From positions 1,096,642 through 1,160,641 of the forward strand of contig SIJG01000016.1 in the NCBI GenBank assembly GCA_023374025.1: DNA of 64,000 bases. The letters are read 5' to 3'. Every line of letters begins with the position of its first letter. Position 1 is the stretch's first letter. This DNA comes from Heterodera schachtii. Taxonomy: Eukaryota > Nematoda > Chromadorea > Rhabditida > Heteroderidae. Of this stretch, positions 1 through 12,629 are shown piece by piece. The notes under the pieces were generated by a model. It did not search any database, had not been told where the DNA came from, and was given only the letters and a program-made list of their open reading frames with translations. A program made the position numbers and the translations under genes.

Positions 1-607
1 TCTGCAACACCTCAAAGCGGTGTAATGCATGTGGTGTGATTTACCGACCCGAGGTAACTTTCACGATAAATTATAGATTTATTCATTTATTATAGCGACA
101 AGATAAGAAGAACGGCCATGTATGTGATCACAAATTCTGTCGGGCGTGCAGTGGTTTCCATGCCAAGCGAGAGTGCTACATCCCTTACCGGCCAAAGGTT
201 AAGAAGGAGAAGAGATTCATCTTCTTCGACTTTGAATGCACGACCAACTTCCAACCGGATCCGAATTTGGCCAAATTCAAACATCAGGTTAATAAAAAAT
301 TTATTGATTTCATATCGTTCGTTTAAGGTGAATTTCTGTTACGCTCACGTGACTTGCACCCGGTGTATACAAAATGGGACTTGGATGACGAATTGGACCG
401 GGCTTGTGCAATCTGTGGACCGATGCGCTTCTACTCTTGGGCTCCGTTCTACTATGACAACACCGCAGTGGACAGGGCCTTTCGCGTTGATGACCCGCTG
501 GCTGCCTTCACGAAATGGTTGTTGAACTTCGAGTCGGAAACCCTCACATCGAGACTGGGGAGACTCGCAAGCGGAAACGTGGCGGAAAAAAGAACAACAA
601 CGCAGCA
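1..607 (+). pseudogene. Polymerase B exonuclease fragment, Maverick-like (copy 1)
   Basis: Piece of a protein-primed family B DNA polymerase of the Maverick/Polinton type. Three coding blocks are separated by short GT..AG introns: 1-53 (Cys-rich CNTSKRCNACGVIYRPE), 96-287 (zinc knuckle CDHKFCRACSGFH, then the Exo I motif FFDFECT with both acidic residues) and 328 onward (CAICGPMRFYSW...DPLAAFTKW). It is broken. One base is missing near 384 relative to the copy at 19487-20107, and a second frameshift near 537 is shared by both copies. The similarity to that copy stops at about 607, where the sequence jumps to a part of the gene that should lie upstream. The window starts inside the element, so its left end is unseen. 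The family call rests on motifs read by eye. Confidence 0.72.
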
Positions 608-1921
608 CACTTCATCGCCGACCGTGTGCTCGAGCGTCTTGTACAGCGGCTGTTTGACAGAGTGCTTGATGGACGTCCAGCACCGATGTTAATTGGTCTT
701 CAACTACATCCACCTACATTTGAGAACCCATTTACGATTCCGCTTCGTCCACCTGAACAAAACAATCCGGCTGCAATTGCTGATCTGATTCAAAGACTCA
801 ATGATCAATCTGCTGCCGGAATTGATCTGACTGGCGGGACAACAGTCACAAAAGTGCTTGCAGTTTGGCCCATGCAATCGGACCAAAGTGAATCAGGGAG
901 AGCAGGTTAAATTTTTTTGTTTTGTTTAATTCATATTTTTTTTTGTTGTATAGGCGCATGTAGTCTTGATGAAGAGCACCGATTGGTGAACACTGTTCGC
1001 TCGTTGATCCGCATTAAGAATCCGAATGATCGACTTTGTTTGGCCAGAGCTGTGTTGCTTGGTCTTCACGATTGGCGGTCACGATCACCAGGCGGAGGCG
1101 GACCGACAGCATTCAAAAGTTACGCAAATCGCCAGCACACCCACGGGCCTGAGGCACGTAACTTATTGAGACGTGCCGTAATTCCTCGAAATAAACACAT
1201 GTACACAATTGATGACGTCCAAAAATTACAAAATTGGATTGATCAACGATACGGGCCAGGGGAAATTCGAATTGCGGTTTTTGAGAAGGAACGTGAGTAC
1301 CGAATTGTGTTCAAGGCTGCATCAGGCGAGGCAGCCAAGTTCAACTTGTGTCTTTTGTTCGAAAATCAACACTTCAACTACATCGGTCGAATTGAGCAAA
1401 TGTTTCGTGTACAAGGATATTGTATTGATTGTGAACGTCGCGTGACACGTTGGTACCACCCGCAGGAATGCAAAGTCGTCTGCCGTCTGTGTTTACGTTT
1501 CGGCGCTGGGTATCCATGTAAACAACAACAACAATCCCAAGAAGATGGATCAACTGGCAATCGTTTTTGCCGTGATTGTCAATTTGTTTTTCCAAATGAC
1601 GACTGCTTCGCCTATCATCTGAGCAATCGGGCACCTTCAAGCATGAATAATCAGGGAGGACGCACTTTTCGCCCAATATGTGAATGGAGAAGAGCGTGCC
1701 GACAATGTGGAGCCATAACTTATGCTAATTATCCGCATAAATGTCCAGCACAAATTGGCCAAACGGAATGGATGCGCTGTGCACGATGCTTTGGACCCCA
1801 TCAAAGTGGAGACCCTTGTTTTATACAACCTCTCAAGGACGAACCTACGAGGAGGAGGAGGAGAGGAAGAGGACGACAACAACAATGCATAAATGAATCT
1901 CTCTTTGATGCTTTCATGTGA
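608..1921 (+). pseudogene. Polymerase B N-terminal zinc-rich region (copy 1)
   Basis: Amino-terminal part of the same kind of polymerase, placed after the exonuclease part, so the order is scrambled. Exons 608-905 and 954-1921 are joined by a 48-bp intron (906-953). The long exon reads NPNDRLCLARAVLLGL, then repeated Cys pairs (YCIDCERR, VCRLCLRFGAGYPC, FCRDCQFVFP, CRQCGAITYANYPHKC, MRCARCFGPH), then a basic run RRRRRGRGR and stop at 1919-1921. A full gene would go on into the Exo I domain. Here coding ends 43 bp before the satellite. The portion from about 800 to 1644 is present again, inverted, at 18557-19410. Open over 322 codons, so decay is recent or there is some constraint. Confidence 0.68.
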
Positions 1922-1963
1922 TCAGGCTGATAAAATTCTTTGACCGGTAAACCATGCAATCTT

Positions 1964-4900
1964 GCAATTTTCGGAATTTCGAATTTAAATAGCGAAGGCA
2001 AATTAGCCACATAATAACTGAAATTAGAGCCACCGTTCTCTTGGATTTAGAATTATCATCCGTTGAAACGAGCTATCATCGTGTATTTATGTCTTTAACG
2101 GTCTCAAATGTCAATTTTCCGTGATGAAGTTATATTCGTAGGGAATTGAGCTTCGCTATTTGAAAAAATGGTTTCGAAATTCCAAAAATTGCACCAAAAA
2201 TTCAAGACGATATAAATAGAAAACCGACCATGAAGGCCGTTTTAGAATGTGTCGCCCATTAATCGGAAAACACAGAAAATGGCATTAAACGATTAACCAG
2301 ACCAGCAACATAACGACAAACGCACTCTGATAAACGTCCCTTTTATGTTAAACGTAAATTTGAAAGCAACAGATATTTCGCCGACGCCCTATGAAGATAA
2401 CTTCATCACGGAAAATAGACATTCGAGAGCATTAAGGCCATAAATATAAGATGATGGCTCGTTTCAACGGGTAATAATAATAATTCCCAGAGACCTCAGG
2501 CGCGGTTTTGATCTATTATGTGTCTAAATTTGCTTTCGCTATTTGAAAAATGGCTTCGAAATCCCGAAAATTCCACCAAAAATTCAAGTACAATAAAAAT
2601 AGAAAAGCGAACATGAAGGCCATTTTAGAATGTGTCTGCTGGTCAGGTTAATTGTTTAATGCCATTTTCTGCGTTATTCGATTAATGGGCAAAACATCCT
2701 AAATGGCCTTCATGGTCGGTTTTCTATTTATATCTTACTTGAATTTTTGGTGCAATTTTCGGAATTTCGAGTTAAATAGCGAAGGCAAATTTAGCCACAT
2801 AATAACTGAAATTAGAGCCACCGTTCTCTTGGATTTAGAATTATCATCCGTTGAAACGAGCTATCATCGTGTATTTATGGCTTTAACGGTCTCAAATGTC
2901 AATTTTCCGTGATGAAGTTATATTCGTAGGGAATTGAGCTTCGCTATTTGAAAAAATGGTTTCGAAATTCCAAAAATTGCACCAAAAATTCAAGACGATA
3001 TAAATAGAAAACCGACCATGAAGGCCGTTTTAGAATGTGTCGCCCATTAATCGGAAAACACAGAAAATGGCATTAAACGATTAACCAGACCAGCAACATA
3101 ACGACAAACGCACTCTGATAAACGTTCCTTTTATGTTAAACGTAAATTTGAAAGCAACAGATATTTCGCCGACGCCCTATGAAGATAACTTCATCACGGA
3201 AAATAGACATTCGAGAGCATTAAGGCCATAAATATAAGATGATGGCTCGTTTCAACGGGTAATAATAATAATTCCCAGAGACCTCAGGCGCGGTTTTGAT
3301 CTATTATGTGTCTAAATTTGCTTTCGCTATTTGAAAAAATGGCTTCGAAATCCAGAAAATTCCACCAAAAATTCAAGTACAATAAAAATAGAAAAGCGAA
3401 CATGAAGGCCATTTTAGAATGTGTCTGCTGGTCAGGTTAATTGTTTAATGCCATTTCTGCGTTATTCGATTAATGGGCAAAACATCCTAAATGACCTTCA
3501 TGGTCGGTTTTCTATTTATATCTTACTTGAATTTTTGGTGCAATTTTCGGAATTTCGAGTTTAAATAGCGAAGGCAAATTTAGCCACATAATAACTGAAA
3601 TTAGAGCCACCGTTCTCTTGGATTTAGAATTATCATCCGTTGAAACGAGCTATCATCGTGTATTTATGGCTTTAACGGTCTCAAATGTCAATTTTCCGTG
3701 ATGAAGTTATATTCGTAGGGAATTGAGCTTCGCTATTTGAAAAAATGGTTTCGAAATTCCAAAAATTGCACCAAAAATTCAAGACGATATAAATAGAAAA
3801 CTGACCATGAAGGCCATTTAGAATGTGTAGCCCATTAATCGAATAACGCAGAAAATGGCATTAAACGATTAACCAGACCAGCAACATAACGACAAACGCA
3901 CTCTGATAAACGTTCCTTTTATGTTAAACGTAAATTTGAAAGCAACAGATATTTCGCCGACGCCCTATGAAGATAACTTCTTCACGGAAAATAGACATTC
4001 GAGAGCATTAAGGCCATAAATATAAGATGATGGCTCGTTTCAACGGGTAATAATAATAATTCCCAGAGACCTCAGGCGCGGTTTTGATCTATTATGTGTC
4101 TAAATTTGCTTTCGCTATTTGAAAAAATGGCTTCGAAATCACGAAAATTGCACCAGAAATTCAAGTACAATACAAATAGAAAAGCGAACATGAAGGCCAT
4201 TTTAGAATGTGTCTGCTGGTCAGGTTAATTGTTTAATGCCATTTTCTGCGTTATTCGATTAATGGGCAAAACATCCTAAATGGCCTTCATGGTCAGTTTT
4301 CTATTTATATCTTACTTGAATTTTTGGTGTAATTTTCGGAATTTCGAGTTTAAATAGCGAAGGCAAATTTAGCCACATAATAACTGAAATTAGAGCCACC
4401 GTTCTCTTGGATTTAGAATTATCATCCGTTGAAACGAGCTATCATCGTGTATTTATGGCTTTAACGGTCTCAAATGTCAATTTTCCGTGATGAAGTTATA
4501 TTCATAGGGAATTGAGCTTCGCTATTTGAAAAAATGGTTTCGAAATTCCAAAAATTGCACCAAAAATTCAAGACGATATAAATAGAAAACCGACCATGAA
4601 GGCCGTTTTAGAATGTGTCGCCCATTAATCGGAAAACACAGAAAATGGCATTAAAGGATTAAACAGACCAGCAACATAACGACAAACGCACTCTGATAGA
4701 CGTCCCTTTTATGTTAAACGTAAATTTGAAAGCAACAGATATTTCGCCGACGCCCTATGAAGATAACTTCTTCACGGAAAATAGACATTCGAGAGCATTA
4801 AGGCCATAAATATAAGATGATGGCTCGTTTCAACGGGTAATAATAATAATTCCCAGAGACCTCAGGCGCGGTTTTGATCTATTATGTGTCTAAATTTGCT

Positions 4901-7900
4901 TTCGCTATTTGAAAAATGGCTTCGAAATCCCGAAAATTCCACCAAAAATTCAAGTACAATAAAAATAGAAAAGCGAACATGAAGGCCATTTTAGAATGTG
5001 TCTGCTGGTCAGGTTAATTGTTTAATGCCATTTTCTGCGTTATTCGATTAATGGGCAAAACATCCTAAATGGCCTTCATGGTCAGTTTTCTATTTATATC
5101 TTACTTGAATTTTTGGTGCAATTTTCGGAATTTCGAGTTTAAATAGCGAAGGCAAATTTAGCCACATAATAACTGAAATTAGAGCCACCGTTCTCTTGGA
5201 TTTAGAATTATCATCCGTTGAAACGAGCTATCATCGTGTATTTATGGCTTTAACGGTCTCAAATGTCAATTTTCCGTGATGAAGTTATATTCATAGGGAA
5301 TTGAGCTTCGCTATTTGAAAAAATGGTTTCGAAATTCCAAAAATTGCACCAAAAATTCAAGACAATATAAATAGAAAACCGACCATGAAGGCCGTTTTAG
5401 AATGTGTCGCCCATTAATCGGAAAACACAGAAAATGGCATTAAAGGATTAAACAGACCAGCAACATAACGACAAACGCACTCTGATAAACGTTCCTTTTA
5501 TGTTAAACGTAAATTTGAAAGCAACAGATATTTCGCCGACGCCCTATGAAGATAACTTCTTCACGGAAAATAGACATTCGAGAGCATTAAGGCCATAAAT
5601 ATAAGATGATGGCTCGTTTCAACGGGTAATAATAATAATTCCCAGAGACCTCAGGCGCGGTTTTGATCTATTATGTGTCTAAATTTGCTTTCGCTATTTG
5701 AAAAATGGCTTCGAAATCCCGAAAATTCCACCAAAAATTCAAGTACAATAAAAATAGAAAAGCGAACATGAAGGCCATTTTAGAATGTGTCTGCTGGTCA
5801 GGTTAATTGTTTAATGCCATTTTCTGCGTTATTCGATTAATGGGCAAAACATCCTAAATGGCCTTCATGGTCGGTTTTCTATTTATATCTTACTTGAATT
5901 TTTGGTGCAATTTTCGGAATTTCGAGTTTAAATAGCGAAGGCAAATTTAGCCACATAATAACTGAAATTAGAGCCACCGTTCTCTTGGATTTAGAATTAT
6001 CATCCGTTGAAACGAGCTATCATCGTGTATTTATGGCTTTAACGGTCTCAAATGTCAATTTTCCGTGATGAAGTTATATTCATAGGGAATTGAGCTTCGC
6101 TATTTGAAAAAATGGTTTCGAAATTCCAAAAATTGCACCAAAAATTCAAGACGATATAAATAGAAAACCGACCATGAAGGCCGTTTTAGAATGTGTCGCC
6201 CATTAATCGGAAAACACAGAAAATCGCATTAAAGGATTAAACAGACCAGCAACATAACGACAAACGCACTCTGATAAACGTTCCTTTTATGTTAAACGTA
6301 AATTTGAAAGCAACAGATATTTCGCCGACGCCCTATGAAGATAACTTCATTCACGGAAAATAGACATTCGAGAGCATTAAGGCCATAAATATAAGATGAT
6401 GGCTCGTTTCAACGGGTAATAATAATAATTCCCAGAGACCTCAGGCGCGGTTTTGATCTATTATGTGTCTAAATTTGCTTTCGCTATTTGAAAAATGGCT
6501 TCGAAATCCCGAAAATTCCACCAAAAATTCAAGTACAATAAAAATAGAAAAGCGAACATGAAGGCCATTTTAGAATGTGTCTGCTGGTCAGGTTAATTGT
6601 TTAATGCCATTTTCTGCGTTATTCGATTAATGGGCAAAACATCCTAAATGGCCTTCATGGTCGGTTTTCTATTTATATCTTACTTGAATTTTTGGTGCAA
6701 TTTTCGGAATTTCGAGTTTAAATAGCGAAGGCAAATTTAGCCACATAATAACTGAAATTAGAGCCACCGTTCTCTTGGATTTAGAATTATCATCCGTTGA
6801 AACGAGCTATCATCGTGTATTTATGGCTTTAACGGTCTCAAATGTCAATTTTCCGTGATGAAGTTATATTCATAGGGAATTGAGCTTCGCTATTTGAAAA
6901 AATGGTTTCGAAATTCCAAAAATTGCACCAAAAATTCAAGACGATATAAATAGAAAACCGACCATGAAGGCCGTTTTAGAATGTGTCGCCCATTAATCGG
7001 AAAACACAGAAAATGGCATTAAACGATTAACCAGACCAGCAACATAACGACAAACGCACTCTGATAAACGTTCCTTATATGTTAAACGTAAATTTGAAAG
7101 CAACAGATATTTCGCCGACGCCCTATGAAGATAACTTCATCACGGAAAATAGACATTCGAGAGCATTAAGGCCATAAATATAAGATGATAGCTCGTTTCA
7201 ACGGGTAATAATAATAATTCCCAGAGACCTCAGGCGCGGTTTTGATCTATTATGTGTCTAAATTTGCTTTCGCTATTTGAAAAAATGGCTTCGAAATCCC
7301 GAAAATTGCACCAAAAATTCAAGTACAATACAAATAGAAAAGCGAACATGAAGGCCATTTTAGAATGTGTCTGCTGGTCAGGTTAATTGTTTAATGCCAT
7401 TTTCTGCGTTATTCGATTAATGGGCAAAACATCCTAAATGGCCTTCATGGTCGGTTTTCTATTTATATCTTACTTGAATTTTTGGTGCAATTTTCGGAAT
7501 TTCGAGTTTAAATAGCGAAGGCAAATTTAGCCACATAATAACTGAAATTAGAGCCACCGTTCTCTTGGATTTAGAATTATCATCCGTTGAAACGAGCTAT
7601 CATCGTGTATTTATGGCTTTAACGGTCTCAAATGTCAATTTTCCGTGATGAAGTTATATTCATAGGGAATTGAGCTTCGCTATTTGAAAAAATGGTTTCG
7701 AAATTCCAAAAATTGCACCAAAAATTCAAGACGATATAAATAGAAAACCGACCATGAAGGCCGTTTTAGAATGTGTCGCCCATTAATCGGAAAACACAGA
7801 AAATCGCATTAAAGGATTAAACAGACCAGCAACATAACGACAAACGCACTCTGATAAACGTTCCTTTTATGTTAAACGTAAATTTGAAAGCAACAGATAT

Positions 7901-9311
7901 TTCGCCGACGCCCTATGAAGATAACTTCTTCACGGAAAATAGACATTCGAGAGCATTAAGGCCATAAATATAAGATGATGGCTCGTTTCAACGGGTAATA
8001 ATAATAATTCCCAGAGACCTCAGGCGCGGTTTTGATCTATTATGTGTCTAAATTTGCTTTCGCTATTTGAAAAATGGCTTCGAAATCCCGAAAATTCCAC
8101 CAAAAATTCAAGTACAATAAAAATAGAAAAGCGAACATGAAGGCCATTTTAGAATGTGTCTGCTGGTCAGGTTAATTGTTTAATGCCATTTTCTGCGTTA
8201 TTCGATTAATGGGCAAAACATCCTAAATGGCCTTCATGGTCGGTTTTCTATTTATATCTTACTTGAATTTTTGGTGCAATTTTCGGAATTTCGAGTTTAA
8301 ATAGCGAAGGCAAATTTAGCCACATAATAACTGAAATTAGAGCCACCGTTCTCTTGGATTTAGAATTATCATCCGTTGAAACGAGCTATCATCGTGTATT
8401 TATGGCTTTAACGGTCTCAAATGTCAATTTTCCGTGATGAAGTTATATTCATAGGGAATTGAGCTTCGCTATTTGAAAAAATGGTTTCGAAATTCCAAAA
8501 ATTGCACCAAAAATTCAAGACGATATAAATAGAAAACCGACCATGAAGGCCGTTTTAGAATGTGTCGCCCATTAATCGGAAAACACAGAAAATGGCATTA
8601 AAGGATTAAACAGACCAGCAACATAACGACAAACGCACTCTGATAGACGTCCCTTTTATGTTAAACGTAAATTTGAAAGCAACAGATATTTCGCCGACGC
8701 CCTATGAAGATAACTTCATCACGGAAAATAGACATTCGAGAGCATTAAGGCCATAAATATAAGATGATGGCTCGTTTCAACGGGTAATAATAATAATTCC
8801 CAGAGACCTCAGGCGCGGTTTCGATCTATTATGTGTCTAAATTTGCTTTCGCTATTTGAAAAATGGCTTCGAAATCCCGAAAATTCCACCAAAAATTCAA
8901 GTACAATAAAAATAGAGAAGCGAACATGAAGGCCATTTTAGAATGTGTCTGCTGGTCAGGTTAATTGTTTAATGCCATTTTCTGCGTTATTCGATTAATG
9001 GGCAAAACATCCTAAATGGCCTTCATGGTCAGTTTTCTATTTATATCTTACTTGAATTTTTGGTGCAATTTTCGGAATTTCGAGTTTAAATAGCGAAGGC
9101 AAATTTAGCCACATAATAACTGAAATTAGAGCCACCGTTCTCTTGGATTTAGAATTATTATCCGTTGAAACGAGCTATCATCGTGTATTTATGGCTTTAA
9201 CGGTCTCAAATGTCAATTTTCCATGATGAAGTTATATTCGTAGGGCATTGAGCTTCGCTATTTGAAAAAATGGTTTCTAAATTTCAAAAATTGCACCAAA
9301 AATTCAAGACG
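1964..9311. repeat. 789-bp satellite array with nested inverted repeats
   Basis: A head-to-tail array of about 9.3 units. The anchor AAATAGCGAAGGCAAA recurs at 1987, 2774, 3563, 4352, 5141, 5930, 6720, 7510, 8299 and 9088, giving a period of 787-790 bp. Copies differ by scattered substitutions (for example CTTCATCACGG against CTTCTTCACGG) with no obvious higher-order period. Each unit folds on itself. In the unit starting near 2703, the block 2703-2770 is the inverse of 2961-3027 and, less exactly, of 3320-3420. The block 2848-2920 is the inverse of 3185-3260, and 3059-3095 of 3427-3470. No long ORF persists across units. The left edge follows the polymerase fragment and the right edge abuts the 3' flank of the next gene. 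Confidence 0.95.
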
Positions 9312-9597
9312 AATGAAAAGCAAAAGAGAAGATACGGATATAGGCTTATATTTTAATTGCTGACCCTGCCCCGACCTGAATTTTCAGATTCATGGCCGGA
9401 ATCCGGGTTTATAGTTAAGGAAAAGGGAAAAATAAATAAGTGAAAAATATATAGACTTTGCTCTGATCCAGGCCCGACCTGAATTTTTTTTAAGAAATAG
9501 GAAAAATAAATAATTTAATAGTTTATACTAATTTGTATCTTCTGGATTGTATCAATGGGGTGAATTCTGCTTCAAACTCTAGAAAATCACTCAATTT
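9312..9597. repeat. Duplicated 3' flank of the two-module gene
   Basis: Non-coding sequence that reappears, diverged, at about 16996-17214, downstream of the truncated copy of the neighbouring gene. It contains AGAGAAGATACGG and a CCCGACCTGAATTTTCAG segment that also occurs inside itself. The duplication therefore included the end of the gene and about 280 bp beyond its stop codon. Confidence 0.75.
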
Positions 9598-12009
9598 TCA
9601 CTGAAATAGCCAACGCAAAACTTGTTTGTTTTTGCCAAATCCTTCACCCGATTGCATTTTTGCCGTTTGCGTCATCGTTTTCAGCAAATTGTCAAATGCT
9701 TTTCGGGCCAATTCAATTTTGGCTCTGTTTCCTTCGCGTTCTTTACCTTTTTCAATTAAGGTTTCATTAATTAGTTCTTCATATTCATAATGTTCATCGC
9801 TGTAGCAATTTTAACATATTGTGCAATTTGTTGTTTCCCAATCGCTTCGTTGCTCGACGACTCCGCCACTGCTGAAGCGTCGGACGGCTTTTTCGTGTTG
9901 TATTTTTTAATTTTTTGAAAAATATTCATAATTTTGTGCCAAATCGGTTGGTTGTCTATAAATATTGGCTTCACTGAAACTTTGAATAAAGCTTCCAAAC
10001 TGTTTGCATATTTTTTGCCGTAATCATAATCAAAAAAGAATGCCCAAATTGGACAAAGACTGTCCAACACATCAATTATTGTGGCATTATTTTTGGCTCC
10101 AAGCTGAAATTTTGGCCGTTCAATTGTGGAAAATTGTTGTGCCAGCGACGGATTGTTAGCTAAGAAAAGGCTCCACAATTATTAAACAAATTAATTAGTT
10201 AATTACCTTCAAGATATTTAATGAACACGAATTTATACAGTATCTCCAAATAGCCTTTAAATATATCACAGTCTGCCCTTGTGAAAAAAGCGTCAATCTT
10301 TTCACATTTCCATTTCCTTCTCAACATGTACATAGCGCCCAAATATGCCTCATACTGTTGTGACAAATACCGTACTGTCTCGCGAATATCGTATTTGCTC
10401 TTGCCCTTTCGCTTTGATAGTAACCCAACATGCTTCAACAAACCCTGCTTCTCTGTTTCCATGCAATGCTGCTCAAAATTGGCACAATCTTTCGTCACAA
10501 ATGCGATGAGCAAGTCGTCATCATCGAGTGGTTTATCCATGGCGGCTTCTGACTTTGGCACTTCCTTTGCAAAAAGCCATTCATAAATTCGATTCACTTG
10601 GTATGCGCCGTTTTGTTCCATCATTGTTTTTACATTTTCAAAGTTTTGTTTAATTAAATTTTCAAAATTTGAATGGTCCATGACGAATGCTTCTTGTTCT
10701 GCTGCTGATAAACTCTGCGCATCAACCTTCTCTTTGCCCTTTTTTGTTGGGCTTTTTCCTATTTGTAGAACACTTCCAATGATTTTTTGGCCAAGTGTTT
10801 TTTCGCCACTTACTTCCATCTCGTTAATTAATTTTGGCTCGGGCCATTGTTTAAACAAAGCGTCCAATTTGTTGCCGAATTCTTTTGCGTAAGTCGGGTC
10901 AAAAATGAATGCCGCAATTGTGCCCAATCGCTCCACAACGTCAAGCAAAGATTCAATCTTTTCTTCTCCAAATTTAAAATTGGGTCTCACTGCAGAAAAT
11001 TGTGGTGCCACTCCCCAATGATTCGCTTAATGAATTTAACCATAAATCGGTTTTCACATTTTTTTTTTTTGTTCAATTTCTGGACCAAGTTTTTTAAATT
11101 AATATTTTGTCCCAAAAATGCCAATATTTCAAAATCTTTTTTACCCCAATAAAATTCAAACCTGATTTGAACAGGATATTTGATAACCCTGATTTCAAAT
11201 GTAATGAAAATTGGAATTTTCGAACCTTGATTATATGCCCTGAAGAAATATTCGTACATAAAATTGAAATATTTGCGAAATTTTGAACATTCGCTTTGGT
11301 AGCGCTCAACTTTTGCACATTGCCATTTCTCTCTCATCAGATAAAAAATGGCAAAATATGTGACATATTCATAAATCAAACGTTGCATTGGATCAGGCAC
11401 TTTTGTCTGTGCATTTATTATTATAAGATTCGCTTTTAATGCGTTAACTTTCGGCAAATTTTCTGCTCTCAATTTGCTACAAAGTTTTTCAAAATTGCTT
11501 CTCTTCTCATCCTTCAAAAAGCTAAGAAAAATGTTGTCATCAATCTAAAATAGACAAAATTTAAAATGCTAATTGGGCTGAGAGAATTGATAATTATGGA
11601 AAACGTTGTGATGTTCGAGAGACTCGACTCGAGAAAAGTCTCGCGTTTTTTAGTTAAAATTTTAAAAATTTGACAAACTTACTGCTTTATCTATGCCATA
11701 GAATGGCATCTTAAAAATATGCTGAGGTCTCAATGAGAAGAAAAGCATTGGCCTATGCTTCGCCATCGCTTCTGTCTTCATTTTTTCCATTTTGTGATCG
11801 AATAATCGGCGGAGAGGGGCAAATGAATTGTTAAATTTGGCATTGGCACTGCTTCTCAAATTCAGCTTTTGCATGTCAAACAAATATTCGGGCTCGTACC
11901 ATCGAAATTGATCGAATAATTGTTGATCAACGACGCTATGAATGGCATATGTATGAAGTGAGATTTTTAAAATGTTATGTTTTTCACATCCTATTATGGA
12001 TTTTAACAA
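9598..12009 (-). CDS. Unrecognised protein with two tandem modules
   Basis: I do not recognise the family. Minus-strand exons with good splice sites are 11693 to about 11960 (5' limit unclear), 11226-11544, 10207-11025 and 9598-10159. They make two copies of one module. Part A holds an aromatic-rich helical segment with LMREKWQCAKVERY in copy one and LRRKWKCEKIDAFF in copy two. Part B starts right after an intron in identical phase (ANHWGVAPQFS and ANNPSLAQQFS) and contains DVVERLGTIAAFIFD or DVLDSLCPIWAFFFD. The linker between modules is rich in Lys and Glu. The last exon has a 1-bp deletion near 9790 relative to the paralogue at 17215-17719, giving an early stop at 9771, while the old reading frame stays open to TGA at 9598-9600. 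No signal peptide is seen because the start is unresolved. The product may be truncated. Confidence 0.6.
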
Positions 12010-12300
12010 TTTTTGGGGAAGAAATTAATCGTAAATTTCGGTGAAACCGTGTTGAAAAAAAAGATTTTCAAACATTTTTTTGCGGTGTATTTTTTTTTTT
12101 ACAAGTTGATGAATGAGAAGAGGGTCCGGCGGCGCCGATAGGCGACGCCGGGAAAATTTTTAAAAAATTGAGTGCTATTTCATAGCAGATTTTCTATTAA
12201 AATCGGTAAAAACATTAAAAAATCGGTAAAATAAAGTGCGGTTATGCGGGATCGAACATTAATGCACAGCACAAAATAAACCTGCTGTTTTCACCACTAA
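12010..12300. other. Repeat-rich intergenic DNA, no gene
   Basis: AT-rich sequence with a GC-rich patch at 12128-12152 (GGCGGCGCCGATAGGCGACG) followed by a GGGAAAATTTT tail. Similar GGCGCCG plus AAAATTTT patches lie at about 25685 and 53898, so this is probably a worn dispersed repeat. I see no coding potential. Confidence 0.4.
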
Positions 12301-12394
12301 ACTACAATACTTAAATAATGAAACTTATTATTTCTTACCAAAAAAGTCATTCTTAAGGGTGTAAATATTTTCGTCTTTTTCGTAAAATATTGCT

Positions 12395-12580
12395 CTGACG
12401 AAAACGAAACGAAAATCCAAAATTTTAAAAACCGAAAACGAAACACGAAACGAAAAACAAAATTTTGAAAACCGAAACCGAAAACGAAACGAAAAAACTT
12501 TAGCGGACGAAAACGAAACACGAAAACGAAACTCAAAAAGTGCCGAAAATGTAGGACGAAACGAAAACGACACGAAATTT
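12395..12580. repeat. Low-complexity ACGAAAACGAAA repeat
   Basis: Degenerate purine-rich repeat built from CGAAAACGAAA and CGAAACGAAAA words. Its minus-strand translations are only Phe, Arg and Ser runs, so the ORFs over it (12297-12629) are artefacts of composition. Confidence 0.8.
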
Positions 12581-12629
12581 CGTCCAGCCCTGACTGTGAC
12601 CCATTATGCTTTAAAGGACGCGCTGTCAA

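Noticed and set aside
2703..2912. 69-codon ORF within the satellite
   Set aside because: Present in one unit only; substitutions and indels close the frame in the other copies.
12297..12629. Phe/Arg-rich minus-strand ORFs
   Set aside because: They are the translation of a short ACGAAA repeat.
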